The notes beneath the pieces were generated by a model that was given only the letters and a program-made list of their open reading frames with translations, made no database searches and was not told where the DNA came from. From Caulobacter segnis (lineage in GTDB: Bacteria; Pseudomonadota; Alphaproteobacteria; Caulobacterales; Caulobacteraceae), in the NCBI RefSeq assembly GCF_003243465.1, contig NZ_QFQZ01000017.1:4127-68126 (forward strand): 64,000 nt of DNA, written 5' to 3'. Of this stretch, positions 34,009-42,602 are shown in pieces (position 1 is the stretch's first letter; the number at the start of each line of letters is the position of its first letter). Position numbers and translations under genes: made by a program.

Positions 34009-34610
34009 GCGACCTTTTTGGATCGAATGTTTTTAACTCGGTCGCTATGGATGGCGCTGACGTAAAATATGCGGCTCACGTTGATTTGGGATTGGATCCA
34101 CAAAGGTTATTCTTAGAGTTGAGGGACGAAATTCCCTGGAGGCAGGAGGAGGTTTCTGTCTGGGGGAAGCGCCATTTACAGCCTCGGTTGATCTTTTGGA
34201 TGGGAGATTCTGGGAAGGGCTACGCATATTCCGGTATTGCCCTCCGTCCCGAACCCTGGAGTCCGAGGATTGCGGCCATCAAGAAAACAATAGAACGCCT
34301 TCTGGGCCGAAGCTTCAACTCAGTGCTTTTGAATTATTACAGAGATAATAGAGATAGTATGGGCATGCACAGTGACGATGAGCCGGAGCTAGGGCCAGAG
34401 CCGGTCATCGCCTCTCTAAGCATTGGTGCGGTGAGGACGCTCACTTTCAAATCTAAATTGAATTCTGACTCGAGAAAACTTCGCCTCGAATCTGGGAGTC
34501 TTCTGGTTATGGCGGGGCAGACCCAAAAGAACTGGAAGCACGGAATCGGAAAGGAGACGGCACCGTGCGGTGGCCGGATCAATTTGACGTTCCGAACTAT
34601 CTATAGTTAG
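34005..34610 (+). CDS. alkB: AlkB-type 2OG-Fe(II) dioxygenase, ALKBH2-like
   Basis: A 201-residue nucleic-acid demethylase-like oxygenase. Iron ligands are His122-x-Asp124 (GMHSDDEPELG) and His179 (NWKHGIGK); 2OG-binding arginines are in RINLTFR (191-197), the AlkB signature R-x-N-x-T-F-R. NYYRDNRDSMGMHSDDE and IASLSIGAVRTL resemble the ALKBH2/3 branch rather than the Escherichia coli AlkB branch. Such enzymes oxidatively remove methyl lesions from DNA or RNA. GC content is low as in the methyltransferase gene with which it overlaps. Start ATG lies inside the upstream stop. Confidence 0.92.
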   Translation: MSDLFGSNVFNSVAMDGADVKYAAHVDLGLDPQRLFLELRDEIPWRQEEVSVWGKRHLQPRLIFWMGDSGKGYAYSGIALRPEPWSPRIAAIKKTIERLLGRSFNSVLLNYYRDNRDSMGMHSDDEPELGPEPVIASLSIGAVRTLTFKSKLNSDSRKLRLESGSLLVMAGQTQKNWKHGIGKETAPCGGRINLTFRTIYS

Positions 34611-34829
34611 GCGGGCATCCCCCTTCCCCCGCCGCCCCACATCCGCTACACCGCCCCCGCAATGACCCGCACGCCGCACCATCACGGCCACCACCACCAT
34701 CCGACCTCGCCTCGCGGGATCGGCCGGGTCCGCTCGCTCTAAAAGCAAGCCCCCAGCCTGAGCCCCGCCTAGCGGATGGGGCTTGGCTCAAGCGCCATCC
34801 GTCGAAGCCTTGAAGTTTAAGGACCGACG

Positions 34830-36320
34830 ATGACCATCGCCTCCGACGACACGACCGCCACCGACTTCCGCCCCGAGGCGCGCAGCCCGCGCGGCTTCGC
34901 CGACAAGCGCGCGCGCGACCTGCGGGCCGAGCGGGCGATCCTGGAGGCGGTGTCGGCGGTCTATGAGCGCTACGGCTTCGAGGCGCTGGACACCGGGGCG
35001 TTCGAATACGCCGACGCCCTGGGCAAGTTCCTGCCCGACAGCGACCGGCCCAACGAGGGCGTCTTCGCCCTGCAGGACGACGACGACCAGTGGATGGCGC
35101 TGCGCTATGACCTGACCGCGCCGCTGGCCCGCTTCGCCGCCCAGAACTGGGAGACCCTGCCCAAGCCGTTCCGCCGCTACGCCTTCGGGCCGGTGTGGCG
35201 CAACGAGAAGCCGGGGCCGGGGCGCTTCCGCCAGTTCATCCAGTGCGACGCCGACACGGTGGGCTCGGCCCGTCCGGAGGCCGACGCCGAGATCATCGCC
35301 ATGGCCGTCGAGGGGCTGGAGGCGGCGGGCCTGCCGCGCGGGGCGGCGGTGCTGAAGATCAACAATCGCAAGCTCCTGAACGGCCTCTTGACCGCCGCCG
35401 GGGCCGACAGCGCCGGCCAGAAGCTGGCCGTGCTGCGCGCGGTCGACAAGCTGGACCGCCTGGGCGTCGACGGCGTGCGGCTCTTGCTGGGCGAGGGGCG
35501 GCTGGACGAGAGCGGCGACTTCACCAAGGGCGCGGGGCTGAAGGGCAAGGCCGTCGACCAGGTGCTGGACTTCGTCCAGGCCGGCTCGACCGGTGGCCGT
35601 TCGGCGACGCTGGACAACATCGCCCGCGTGGTGGCCGGCTCGGCCGAGGGCGACGAGGGCCTGCTGGAGCTGTCGCGGATCGACGCGGCCCTGACCAGCC
35701 TCGGCATCGCCGACGACCAGGCCTTCATCGACCCGTCGATCGTCCGGGGACTGGAATACTACACCGGCGCGGTGTTCGAGGCCGAGCTGCTGCTCAGCAC
35801 CACCGACGAGAAGGGCGCCAAGGTCACCTTCGGCTCGATCGGCGGCGGCGGGCGCTATGACGACCTGGTGGCGCGGTTCACCGGCAATGTGACGCCGGCG
35901 ACGGGCTTCTCGTTCGGGGTGTCGCGCCTGGCGGCGGCGCTGCGGGCGGCCGGGCGTGAGCCGGGCGGACAGGCGCGGGGGCCGGTGGTGGTCATCGCCT
36001 TCGACGACGCCCACATGCCGGAATACTTCAAGGTGGTGGGCGAGCTGCGCGCGGCGGGCATTCCGGCCGAGGTCTATCTCGGCACGTCCGGCATGCGGCC
36101 GCAGATGAAGTACGCCGACCGGCGCCTGTCGCCCGCGGCCATCATGCTGGGCGGCGACGAGATCGCGGCCGGCACGGTGACGATCAAGGACCTGGATCTC
36201 GGCCGCGAGCTGGCCTCGGGCGTCGCCGACAACGCCGCCTGGAAGGCCGAGCGTCCCGGCCAGCAGACCATTCCGCGCGGCGAGCTCGTCTCCGCCGTCC
36301 GCAAGATCATCGGGGGCTAA
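34830..36320 (+). CDS. hisS: Histidyl-tRNA synthetase
   Basis: A 496-residue class II synthetase. ALRYDLTAPLARFAA (motif 2 region), RRYAFGPVWRNEKPGPGRFRQFIQCDADTVG, the histidine-A box RGLEYYTGAVFEAEL and GGGRYDDLV are present. The EKPGPGRFRQF form is that of the divergent alphaproteobacterial HisRS, which recognises tRNA-His without the usual G-1; this is known for several orders including Caulobacterales. AAGGA lies six bases before the ATG. It begins the hisS-hisZ-hisG run. Confidence 0.95.
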   Translation: MTIASDDTTATDFRPEARSPRGFADKRARDLRAERAILEAVSAVYERYGFEALDTGAFEYADALGKFLPDSDRPNEGVFALQDDDDQWMALRYDLTAPLARFAAQNWETLPKPFRRYAFGPVWRNEKPGPGRFRQFIQCDADTVGSARPEADAEIIAMAVEGLEAAGLPRGAAVLKINNRKLLNGLLTAAGADSAGQKLAVLRAVDKLDRLGVDGVRLLLGEGRLDESGDFTKGAGLKGKAVDQVLDFVQAGSTGGRSATLDNIARVVAGSAEGDEGLLELSRIDAALTSLGIADDQAFIDPSIVRGLEYYTGAVFEAELLLSTTDEKGAKVTFGSIGGGGRYDDLVARFTGNVTPATGFSFGVSRLAAALRAAGREPGGQARGPVVVIAFDDAHMPEYFKVVGELRAAGIPAEVYLGTSGMRPQMKYADRRLSPAAIMLGGDEIAAGTVTIKDLDLGRELASGVADNAAWKAERPGQQTIPRGELVSAVRKIIGG

Positions 36321-36322
36321 GG

Positions 36323-37465
36323 GTGAGGCTCGAGCGTTCCATTCCGGCGGAGGCGCTCGACGCCATCCGCGCTCCGCTTCTGGCCGCCGGCGCCGCGCCG
36401 ACCGACGCGCCGGTGCTGCAGCCGCTGGGCCTGCTGCTGGATCTCGCCGGCGAGGCCATGCGCTCGCGGCTGTTCGTCGTTTCCGGCGACGGCGGCGAGG
36501 AGGCGGCCCTGCGTCCCGACTTCACCGTCGCGGTGGCGCGGCAGCACTTCTCTGGGGAGGCGGCGAGCGGCCGCTACCGCTACGAGGGGAAGGCCTTCCG
36601 CGTGGCCCCGCGCGGCAGCGACCGCGCCGAAGAGTTCCTGCAGATCGGGATCGAGGCCTTCGAGGCCGGCGATCCGGTCGCCGCCGACGCCGAGATGGCG
36701 GCTCTGGCTTGGGCGGCCTCGGCGGCCGGCGGGCGCCTGGACCTCTCGCTGGTGCTCGGCGACGTGTCGCTGTTCGCGGCCTTCGTCGACAGCCTGGACC
36801 TCGCCGCGCCCCTGGCCGCCCGCCTGAAGCGCGCCTTCGCCAAGCCCCGCCAGCTGAAGGCGGAGCTGGACGGTTCGTCTGAGCGCGGACTGGCTGAGGA
36901 CGAGGAGAAAAGCCGCATCGCCGCCCTGTTGGCCGGCCTGCCCGAGGCCGAGGCCTCCGCCGTGCTGCAGGAGCTGTGGTCCTTGGCTGGCATCGAGCCC
37001 GTCGGCGGCCGCCGCCCGGCCGAGATCGCCCGCCGCCTCGTGGAAAAGGCCGAGGCCGCCAGGGCCGGCCGTCTCGACGCCGATCAAGCCGCCAAGGTCC
37101 GCGCCTTCCTGGCGGTGTCGGATCGTCCGGAGGCCGCCCTCGCCGCCATCACCGCCCTCGCGGGCCCGAACGACGCCGCGCTGAAAGCCGCCGTCGCCGG
37201 CTGGCGCGCGCGCCTTTCCGGCATGGCCGCCCGGGGTGTCCCGCTGGAGCGCGCGACCCTGGCCGCCGCCTTCGGCCGGGCGTTCGGCTATTACGACGGC
37301 TATCTGTTCGAGGTCCGCTCGGCGGGCCTGGGCGATGAGCGGCCCATCGCCGCCGGTGGCCGCTACGACGGCCTGCCGGGCAAGCTCGGCGTCTCCACCA
37401 CCAACACCGGCGCGGTCGGCTTCATGGTCCGTCCCGCGCGCGCCTATGCGGGAGGCGGCGAATGA
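36323..37465 (+). CDS. hisZ: ATP phosphoribosyltransferase regulatory subunit
   Basis: A 380-residue HisZ, a HisRS paralogue without aminoacylation activity that pairs with HisG. GTG start at 36323 is two bases after the hisS stop. ALRPDFTVAVARQHF, YRYEGKAFRVAPRGSDRAEEFLQIGIEAF and GYYDGYLFEVRS match class II synthetase folds, while the catalytic tRNA-binding part is missing. It overlaps hisG by four bases. Together they catalyse and feedback-control the first step of histidine synthesis. Confidence 0.92.
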   Translation: MRLERSIPAEALDAIRAPLLAAGAAPTDAPVLQPLGLLLDLAGEAMRSRLFVVSGDGGEEAALRPDFTVAVARQHFSGEAASGRYRYEGKAFRVAPRGSDRAEEFLQIGIEAFEAGDPVAADAEMAALAWAASAAGGRLDLSLVLGDVSLFAAFVDSLDLAAPLAARLKRAFAKPRQLKAELDGSSERGLAEDEEKSRIAALLAGLPEAEASAVLQELWSLAGIEPVGGRRPAEIARRLVEKAEAARAGRLDADQAAKVRAFLAVSDRPEAALAAITALAGPNDAALKAAVAGWRARLSGMAARGVPLERATLAAAFGRAFGYYDGYLFEVRSAGLGDERPIAAGGRYDGLPGKLGVSTTNTGAVGFMVRPARAYAGGGE

Positions 37466-38421
37466 CGCCTGCACCGATGATCTTCGCCATCCCCTCCAAG
37501 GGCCGCCTGAAGGACCAGGTCGAGGCTTGGCTCGCCGAATGCGGCTTCAAGCTGGAGATGACCGGCGGGGCGCGCGGCTATTCGGCCGAGCTGTCGGGTC
37601 TGCCCGGCGTCTCGGTGCGCCTGCTCTCGGCCGGCGACATCGCCGCGGGCCTCGACAGCGGCGACCTGCACCTGGGCGTCACCGGCGAGGACCTGCTGCG
37701 CGAGCGCGGCGACGACATGGACAGCCGGGTCATGCTGCTGCGGGCCCTGGGCTTTGGCCGCGCCGACCTGGTCGTGACCGCGCCCAAGAGCTGGCTCGAC
37801 GTTGACACCATGGCCGACGTCGACGAGGTCGGGCACGCGCATCTGGCCAAGACCGGCCGCCGCCTGCGGGTGGCGACCAAGTATGTGACCCAGACCCGCG
37901 CCTTCTTCGCCCGCCACGGCGTCGCCGACTACCGCATCGTCGAGAGCAGCGGCGCGACCGAGGGGGCCCCCGCCGCCGGCGCGGCCGAGCTGGTCGTCGA
38001 CATCACCACCACCGGCGCGACCCTGGCCGCCAATGGCCTGAAGATCCTGTCCGACGGCGTGATCCTGAAGAGCCAGGCCCAGCTGACAGCCTCGCTGTTG
38101 GCCGGCTGGAACGGCGAGCAGCTGGACGCCCTGCGCCGCCTGCTGTCAGTGGTCGAGGCCAAGGGCCGGGCGGGCAAGCTCGCGACCCTGGTCTGGCCGG
38201 CCGAGCAGGACCGCGCCGCCCAGGACGCCGTCGCCGGCTTCGTCGCCAAGGGCGGGTCGCGCCGCGCCAACGGCGCCTTGCTGGCGACCGCCGACCTGTT
38301 CGACGCCGCCGCCGCCCTGGCCGAGGCGGGGGTCGAGCCGGTGACTGTGTCGCGTCCGGACTATGTCTTCGAGTCGCGGTCGGCGGTTCTGGACCGTTTC
38401 GTCGAGGCCCTCGGACGGTAA
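37462..38421 (+). CDS. hisG: ATP phosphoribosyltransferase catalytic subunit
   Basis: A 319-residue HisG that condenses ATP and PRPP. IFAIPSKGRLKDQVEAWL at the start, LGVTGEDLLRERGDDM, RVATKYVTQTRAFF and the PRPP-binding segment ELVVDITTTGATLAANGLKIL are present. It is longer than the usual HisZ-dependent short form (about 210-230) and near the long-form length, while the operon also has hisZ; the C-terminal 100 residues are worth comparing with the ACT-like domain of long forms. ATGA overlap with hisZ indicates coupling. Confidence 0.95.
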   Translation: MTPAPMIFAIPSKGRLKDQVEAWLAECGFKLEMTGGARGYSAELSGLPGVSVRLLSAGDIAAGLDSGDLHLGVTGEDLLRERGDDMDSRVMLLRALGFGRADLVVTAPKSWLDVDTMADVDEVGHAHLAKTGRRLRVATKYVTQTRAFFARHGVADYRIVESSGATEGAPAAGAAELVVDITTTGATLAANGLKILSDGVILKSQAQLTASLLAGWNGEQLDALRRLLSVVEAKGRAGKLATLVWPAEQDRAAQDAVAGFVAKGGSRRANGALLATADLFDAAAALAEAGVEPVTVSRPDYVFESRSAVLDRFVEALGR

Positions 38422-38422
38422 G

Positions 38423-38442
38423 TTTTGACTAAAATGTCAAAA
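38423..38442. repeat. Palindrome TTTTGAC-N6-GTCAAAA, copy 1
   Basis: TTTTGACTAAAATGTCAAAA is a 7-6-7 perfect inverted repeat beginning two bases after the hisG stop codon. Nearly the same sequence recurs at 38728-38746, and single TTTGAC or GTCAAA units occur between (38495, 38533, 38558). Confidence 0.85.
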
Positions 38443-38569
38443 ATATCGCTGGAATCCGAGGGTAAAACCGACTTTTCAGTCCAAACTACGCCAATGGCGT
38501 CAAAAATTCGTCGAATCCTTTGCAGAAAACGGCTTTGACGCGTTGACAGCGTCACGGATTTGACGTTTC

Positions 38570-38707
38570 TACACACTGCAAGGACGAAACGAGCCCACCA
38601 GAGAGCTCCCGTTCTTCGGCGTTTCGGGGAGGAAACGCCCGCCTAGATCGAATGATCGAGAAAATAGCCAGCCCGTCGCGATTATCCCCCGCGACGGGTT
38701 TGGTGTT
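38570..38707 (+). ncRNA. Probable small RNA with terminator
   Basis: Three hairpins follow in order: GGCGTTTC (38618-38625) with GAAACGCC (38632-38639) around a GGGGAG loop, a small GATC-based stem at 38643-38660, and a 9-bp terminator stem with a T-rich tail ending about 38707. CGAAACG at 38585-38591 can also pair with CGTTTCG (38620-38626), so alternative folds exist. TTGACA at 38543-38548 and TTGACG at 38559-38564 are -35 candidates; the -10 is unclear. The start is a guess. No coding frame fits. Confidence 0.45.
38672..38707 (+). terminator. Intrinsic terminator of the probable small RNA
   Basis: CCCGTCGCG (38672-38680) pairs perfectly with CGCGACGGG (38690-38698) and is followed by TTTGGTGTTT. 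It is 250 bases after hisG and could also end the his transcript. Confidence 0.8.
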
Positions 38708-38727
38708 TCTGGGCCCCGGCTCTAATC

Positions 38728-38746
38728 TTTGACGAAAATGTCAAAA
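38728..38746. repeat. Palindrome TTTGAC-N6-GTCAAA, copy 2
   Basis: TTTGACGAAAATGTCAAAA differs from copy 1 at a single base over the shared 19. It lies 25 bases before the end of the sulfotransferase gene. With copy 1 it brackets the probable small RNA in the same orientation. Confidence 0.85.
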
Positions 38747-38770
38747 GTCCTTGCCGGCCATTCGCATCGC

Positions 38771-39556
38771 TCAGCGATAGCCTAGCAAGTCCCTCAGGCC
38801 CGGCGCGTGGAAGTCGACCACCCGCCGGTGGGTCTCCGACAGCACCTTGGGCACCTCGGCCGTCACACTGAGGTTCTCGCGCGCGGTGCGGCTCTCGCGC
38901 GGATCGGCCCCGGCCTCGACGCGCGCCCGCCAGTCCTGCGGCAGCGCCAAGCCGCAGTCGGCGAGCAGCTGGCCGAAGAAGGCCTCGGCCCGCCTGGAGC
39001 CCAGGTCCTTGAGGTTCTCGACGATGTCCTCGTAGCGGACGATGACGGCCTTGGAGCCCATCCAGGCCACGGCGTTCATCGTGAAGATGTCCCGAAGGTC
39101 GGGGATGCGGCCGTGGGCGCCCAGGATCATCATCATGATCACGTCGTCGATCGCCGCGCCGCCCTCCTTGATGTGGTTCAGGCTGCCCTGGAACTCGTCG
39201 GACATGTAGAAGCGCGCCCGGGCCAGCACCCAGTCGTAGGGGTCGCGGACGAGCACGATATGGCGCACGTCGCGCAGGGCCACGGCCGCCTCGTCGGAGA
39301 ACAGCATGTGACCCCAGCTGATCATCGGCTGGTCGGGCAGGAAGGCGTCGCGGCTGCGCGCCAGCAGGGCGTGCTGGATGTACTCGCGCCGCCAGTGCTG
39401 CTCGGGTGCGACGAACATCCGCATGATGTTGCGGATCAGGTGGGTGCCGGCCTTCGGCACGCTGTTCAGGAAGACCGGCTGGCCCAGCCGCGCGCGCTCG
39501 AACCGCTCGCCGATCGCATCCAGGTTGTCGGGCTTGCCGCGAATGATGGCGTTCAC
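38771..39556 (-). CDS. Sulfotransferase-family protein
   Basis: A 261-residue cytoplasmic protein with the PAPS-binding P-loop-like motif NSVPKAGTHLIRN (31-43) and the 3'-phosphate strand HIVLVRDPYDWVLARARFY. These match bacterial sulfotransferase-domain proteins. The start is GTG at 39556, without a good ribosome-binding site. A terminator separates it from the receptor gene upstream on the same strand. The acceptor is unknown; sulfated lipids or glycans are the usual products. Confidence 0.82.
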   Translation of the reverse strand: MNAIIRGKPDNLDAIGERFERARLGQPVFLNSVPKAGTHLIRNIMRMFVAPEQHWRREYIQHALLARSRDAFLPDQPMISWGHMLFSDEAAVALRDVRHIVLVRDPYDWVLARARFYMSDEFQGSLNHIKEGGAAIDDVIMMMILGAHGRIPDLRDIFTMNAVAWMGSKAVIVRYEDIVENLKDLGSRRAEAFFGQLLADCGLALPQDWRARVEAGADPRESRTARENLSVTAEVPKVLSETHRRVVDFHAPGLRDLLGYR

Positions 39557-39591
39557 GCTGGGAGGGCCTCGGGACTGAAGGAACCGGACAG

Positions 39592-39621
39592 AAAAACGGC
39601 GGCGGATTGCTCCGCCGCCGT
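39592..39621 (-). terminator. Terminator of the receptor gene at 39645
   Basis: On the minus strand an 11-bp perfect stem (39621-39611 with 39606-39596) with a GCAA loop is followed by TTTTCTG. Strong terminator between the receptor and the sulfotransferase gene. Confidence 0.9.
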
Positions 39622-39644
39622 GATCTTAGTGGATTGGGTCGCGC

Positions 39645-42602
39645 TTAGAAGTGCGCCTTGATGTTCACGAACAGGCGACGGCCCAGATAGTCGTACTGGG
39701 AGGACTGAACCGAGGTCCCGACCATGTCGTACTTGCCCTGGCCGATGGTCAGCGCCGGTGGGTGCTCGTCGAACAGGTTCGAGACGCCGCCCGTGATGGA
39801 CCAGTCGTCGAACTCACGCCGCAGCGACACGTTGTGATAGGCCGTGAACTCGGTGTGGATCTTGTAGAACGTGGTGCCCGCGGTGTTGCGGTCGAGCTCG
39901 GTCTCGGCGTCGGAGGCCTTGCCGATCATGTCGACGCCCCAGAAGCCGGTCCAAGGACCCTTCTGGAAGCTGATGTTCAGCTGGCCGGTCCAGTCCGGAT
40001 CGCCGACGAAGCCGTTCTGATCGATGACGGTGTCAGCGAACTTGGCCTCGGTGTCCTTCAGCTGCCAGGTCGATTGCAGCTCGGTCGTCATGCGGATGTC
40101 CCAGGGCAGTTGCTGGCCGTAGCGAACGGTCAGGTCGATGCCGCGGTTAATCTGCTGGGCGATGTTGATGTAGTTGTTGGTGATGTTGGTGATCAGGTGC
40201 GAACCCGGATTCCGCGTGAACAGGCTGCACAGCTTGTCGTTCGGGAAGTTCAGGGACTTCAGGCACTGGCTGACGATGGTCGCCGCGCCCAGCTGGCTCA
40301 CTTCGTTCTTCACGTTGATGTCGAAGTAGTCGACCGCCATCTGCAGGTCGGCGAACTTCGGCGTCCAGATCACGCCGTAGGTCTTGGCCAGCGAGGTCTC
40401 GGCGACCAGGTTGCCCTTGCCGCCCGACGACACGATCGTGACGCTGGCGCCGGCGCCCGAATAGGTCTCCGGCACGCCCGACGCGCGGCAGTTGTCGGCG
40501 ACCCGCTGGGTGATGTTGCCCTGGGCGAGGTTCTGGCCCCAGCGGATGCAGGGATCGACCGAGCGCTGGCTCGCGAAAGCCGTCTGGGCGTTCTTGTACA
40601 GCTCGAACAGCGCCGGGGCGCGGAACGAGGTGCCGCGCGTGGCGCGCAGGCGCAGCGACGGGACGATCTGCCAGTTCAGGCCGATCTTATAGGTGTCGTC
40701 CTCGCCGTAGGAATTGACCTTGGTGTGGCGGCCCGACAGCGACAGCTCGACGTTCTTGGCCAGGAACATGTCCCGGAAGATCGGGATGCTGAGTTCGCCG
40801 TAGACTTCCCGCGCCAGGTCGTCGCCCTTGGTGATCCCCGCGGCCGACGAGTTCCAGATGTTGCCGGCCAGGGTGATCGGACCGGGCGTGTCGTTGATCG
40901 AGTCCTTGCGGTAGTGGAAGCCCAGGGCGACGCCCACGTCACCGGCGGGCAGCTTGAACAGATTGCCCGAAACCGAGCCTTCGAAGACCAGCTGCTTGTA
41001 GATCGTCTTGCCGGTCTCGGTGTCGAACAGGAACGCTTCTTCCTCGGGCGTATACTTGCCGGCCAGGAAGTCGGGCGAGACCCAGGCGACGTCGACGCAC
41101 TGCTTCTTGCTGACCGGCGTCACTTGGCCGGCGCACGAACCGGTGCGGAAGGCGTTGCTGTCGACGGCGTCTTTCAGGATGACGTCCTGCGAGTACAGGC
41201 CCTTGCTGTGGCTGTACTGGGCGAAGACGTCCCAGTCCCAGCCCTTCAGGAAGTCGATGCCGCCGAAGTCGCCGCGCAGGCCGCCGACATAGCGTTGGTA
41301 ATCGACGCGCTGGCCGTCGCGGGCGTGGTTGGTGACCGGCGTCGGCGACAGGATGTAGTCGCCGCTGAAGCCCACGCTGAACGGGTCGGCGCCGGTGTTG
41401 GGGCCGCCGGTCTCGGTGTAGAAGTAGCTCCAGAACTGGCGATAGCCGTTGGTCTTGGTGGCGCGGCGGTTCAGCAGCGCTTCGCCATAGGCCTCGACGC
41501 TGTCGTTGATCTTGAAGGCCCCCTGGGCGAACACCGTGTTGCGCTCGGTGCGCGGGCTCAGCGACGTCGCCAGGTTGAACGGGCTGTTGTAGTCGAGAAC
41601 GCCGCGGTCGGGCGCGGACGGATCGTCGCTATAGCCGACCACGTAGAAGCCCGCGGGCGCGCCCGGATAGCCGCCGCCGGCGGGAGCCCGCGGGATCAGG
41701 CCGGCGATCTTGCCGGTGTAGTCATACTGAAGCTTGCCATCGAGGCCCGAGAAGTTGGCGTCATAGAGCCAAATCTGATCGTACAGCAGATCCTGGCACT
41801 GGATCTTGCCGGTGCGCGGATCGATCGTGTCCTTGCGCTTGCCGGAGGCGTCGGTGATGTACTGACGGCCGCAGTTGGTGTAGCTGCGCTGCCCGCGCGT
41901 CTGCTCGGCCTTCTTGTAGTACTCGTAGGACAGGCTGAAGAAGCCGCGATCGAAGGTCTTGGCGAAGCTGGCGCTGGCCGAATACTGCTCGCCGCCGTGC
42001 TTTTGCGGCTGGCTGTAGAACATTTCGGCGTCGATGCCGTCGGTGTTGCGCTTGGTGATGATGTTCACCACGCCCGCCACGGCGTCCGAGCCGTAGATCG
42101 ACGAGGCGCCGTCCTTCAGGATGTCGACGTGGTCGATCACCGACAGCGGCAGCACGTTGAGGTCGAAGGCGGACACGCCGCCGCGGGTCCCCGCGGGTCC
42201 GGCCCGGCGGCCGTTCAGCAGGACCAGGGTGCGGTTGGGACCCAGGCCGCGCAGCGAAACGGTCTCGGAGCCGGGGCCGCCGTCGGTGACGAAGGCGCTC
42301 GAGATGTCGGCGGTCACCTGCGGCGAGCCCGACGCGATCGTCGAGGACTGCAGCAGGCCCGTCGCCGAGGCGATGCCGCGCAGCTGGCCCTGTTCGGCCG
42401 AAATGACCTGGATGGGATCGGGGCTGTTGAAGGCCGAGCGCTTGATGCGCGAGCCAGTGACCACGACCGCTTCGACCTCGGCGTTATCCGGCGCCGAAGC
42501 GCCCGCCGCCGGCGCCGTCTGGGCCAGGGCGGGCAGGGCGGCGCTCGTCGCCAGGCCGGCGATGATCGTGGAGGCTAGAAGTCGTCCTCGTTGGTGCAGC
42601 AT
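39645..42602 (-). CDS. TonB-dependent receptor, large
   Basis: A 985-residue outer membrane receptor with a signal peptide ending ALA-QT and a TonB-box-like EAVVVTGSRIKRSAFNSPDPIQVI. The plug has TVSLRGLGPNRTLVLLNGRRAGPAGTRGG-type sequence (conserved RGLGPNRTLVLLNGRR) and IDHVDILKDGASSIYGSDAVAGVVNIITKR. The barrel ends LFVNIKAHF. This plug type is frequent among Caulobacter and Xanthomonas receptors for plant-derived carbohydrates, but no sugar gene is adjacent. Several Cys pairs in the extracellular loops (for example NCGRQY and IQCQD) suggest disulfides. Confidence 0.93.
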   Translation of the reverse strand: MLHQRGRLLASTIIAGLATSAALPALAQTAPAAGASAPDNAEVEAVVVTGSRIKRSAFNSPDPIQVISAEQGQLRGIASATGLLQSSTIASGSPQVTADISSAFVTDGGPGSETVSLRGLGPNRTLVLLNGRRAGPAGTRGGVSAFDLNVLPLSVIDHVDILKDGASSIYGSDAVAGVVNIITKRNTDGIDAEMFYSQPQKHGGEQYSASASFAKTFDRGFFSLSYEYYKKAEQTRGQRSYTNCGRQYITDASGKRKDTIDPRTGKIQCQDLLYDQIWLYDANFSGLDGKLQYDYTGKIAGLIPRAPAGGGYPGAPAGFYVVGYSDDPSAPDRGVLDYNSPFNLATSLSPRTERNTVFAQGAFKINDSVEAYGEALLNRRATKTNGYRQFWSYFYTETGGPNTGADPFSVGFSGDYILSPTPVTNHARDGQRVDYQRYVGGLRGDFGGIDFLKGWDWDVFAQYSHSKGLYSQDVILKDAVDSNAFRTGSCAGQVTPVSKKQCVDVAWVSPDFLAGKYTPEEEAFLFDTETGKTIYKQLVFEGSVSGNLFKLPAGDVGVALGFHYRKDSINDTPGPITLAGNIWNSSAAGITKGDDLAREVYGELSIPIFRDMFLAKNVELSLSGRHTKVNSYGEDDTYKIGLNWQIVPSLRLRATRGTSFRAPALFELYKNAQTAFASQRSVDPCIRWGQNLAQGNITQRVADNCRASGVPETYSGAGASVTIVSSGGKGNLVAETSLAKTYGVIWTPKFADLQMAVDYFDINVKNEVSQLGAATIVSQCLKSLNFPNDKLCSLFTRNPGSHLITNITNNYINIAQQINRGIDLTVRYGQQLPWDIRMTTELQSTWQLKDTEAKFADTVIDQNGFVGDPDWTGQLNISFQKGPWTGFWGVDMIGKASDAETELDRNTAGTTFYKIHTEFTAYHNVSLRREFDDWSITGGVSNLFDEHPPALTIGQGKYDMVGTSVQSSQYDYLGRRLFVNIKAHF

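Noticed and set aside
34611..34829. tRNA-like hairpins before hisS
   Set aside because: GC-rich pairing exists but no T-loop (GTTCGAATC-type) or acceptor stem closes; no tRNA found in the window.
38361..38576. 71-codon frame on the minus strand over the hisG end
   Set aside because: It starts inside the palindrome-rich intergenic region and runs into hisG antisense; no ribosome-binding site and biased composition.
39651..42578. 975-codon frame antisense to the large receptor
   Set aside because: Shadow of the receptor reading frame; no ribosome-binding site or recognisable motif.
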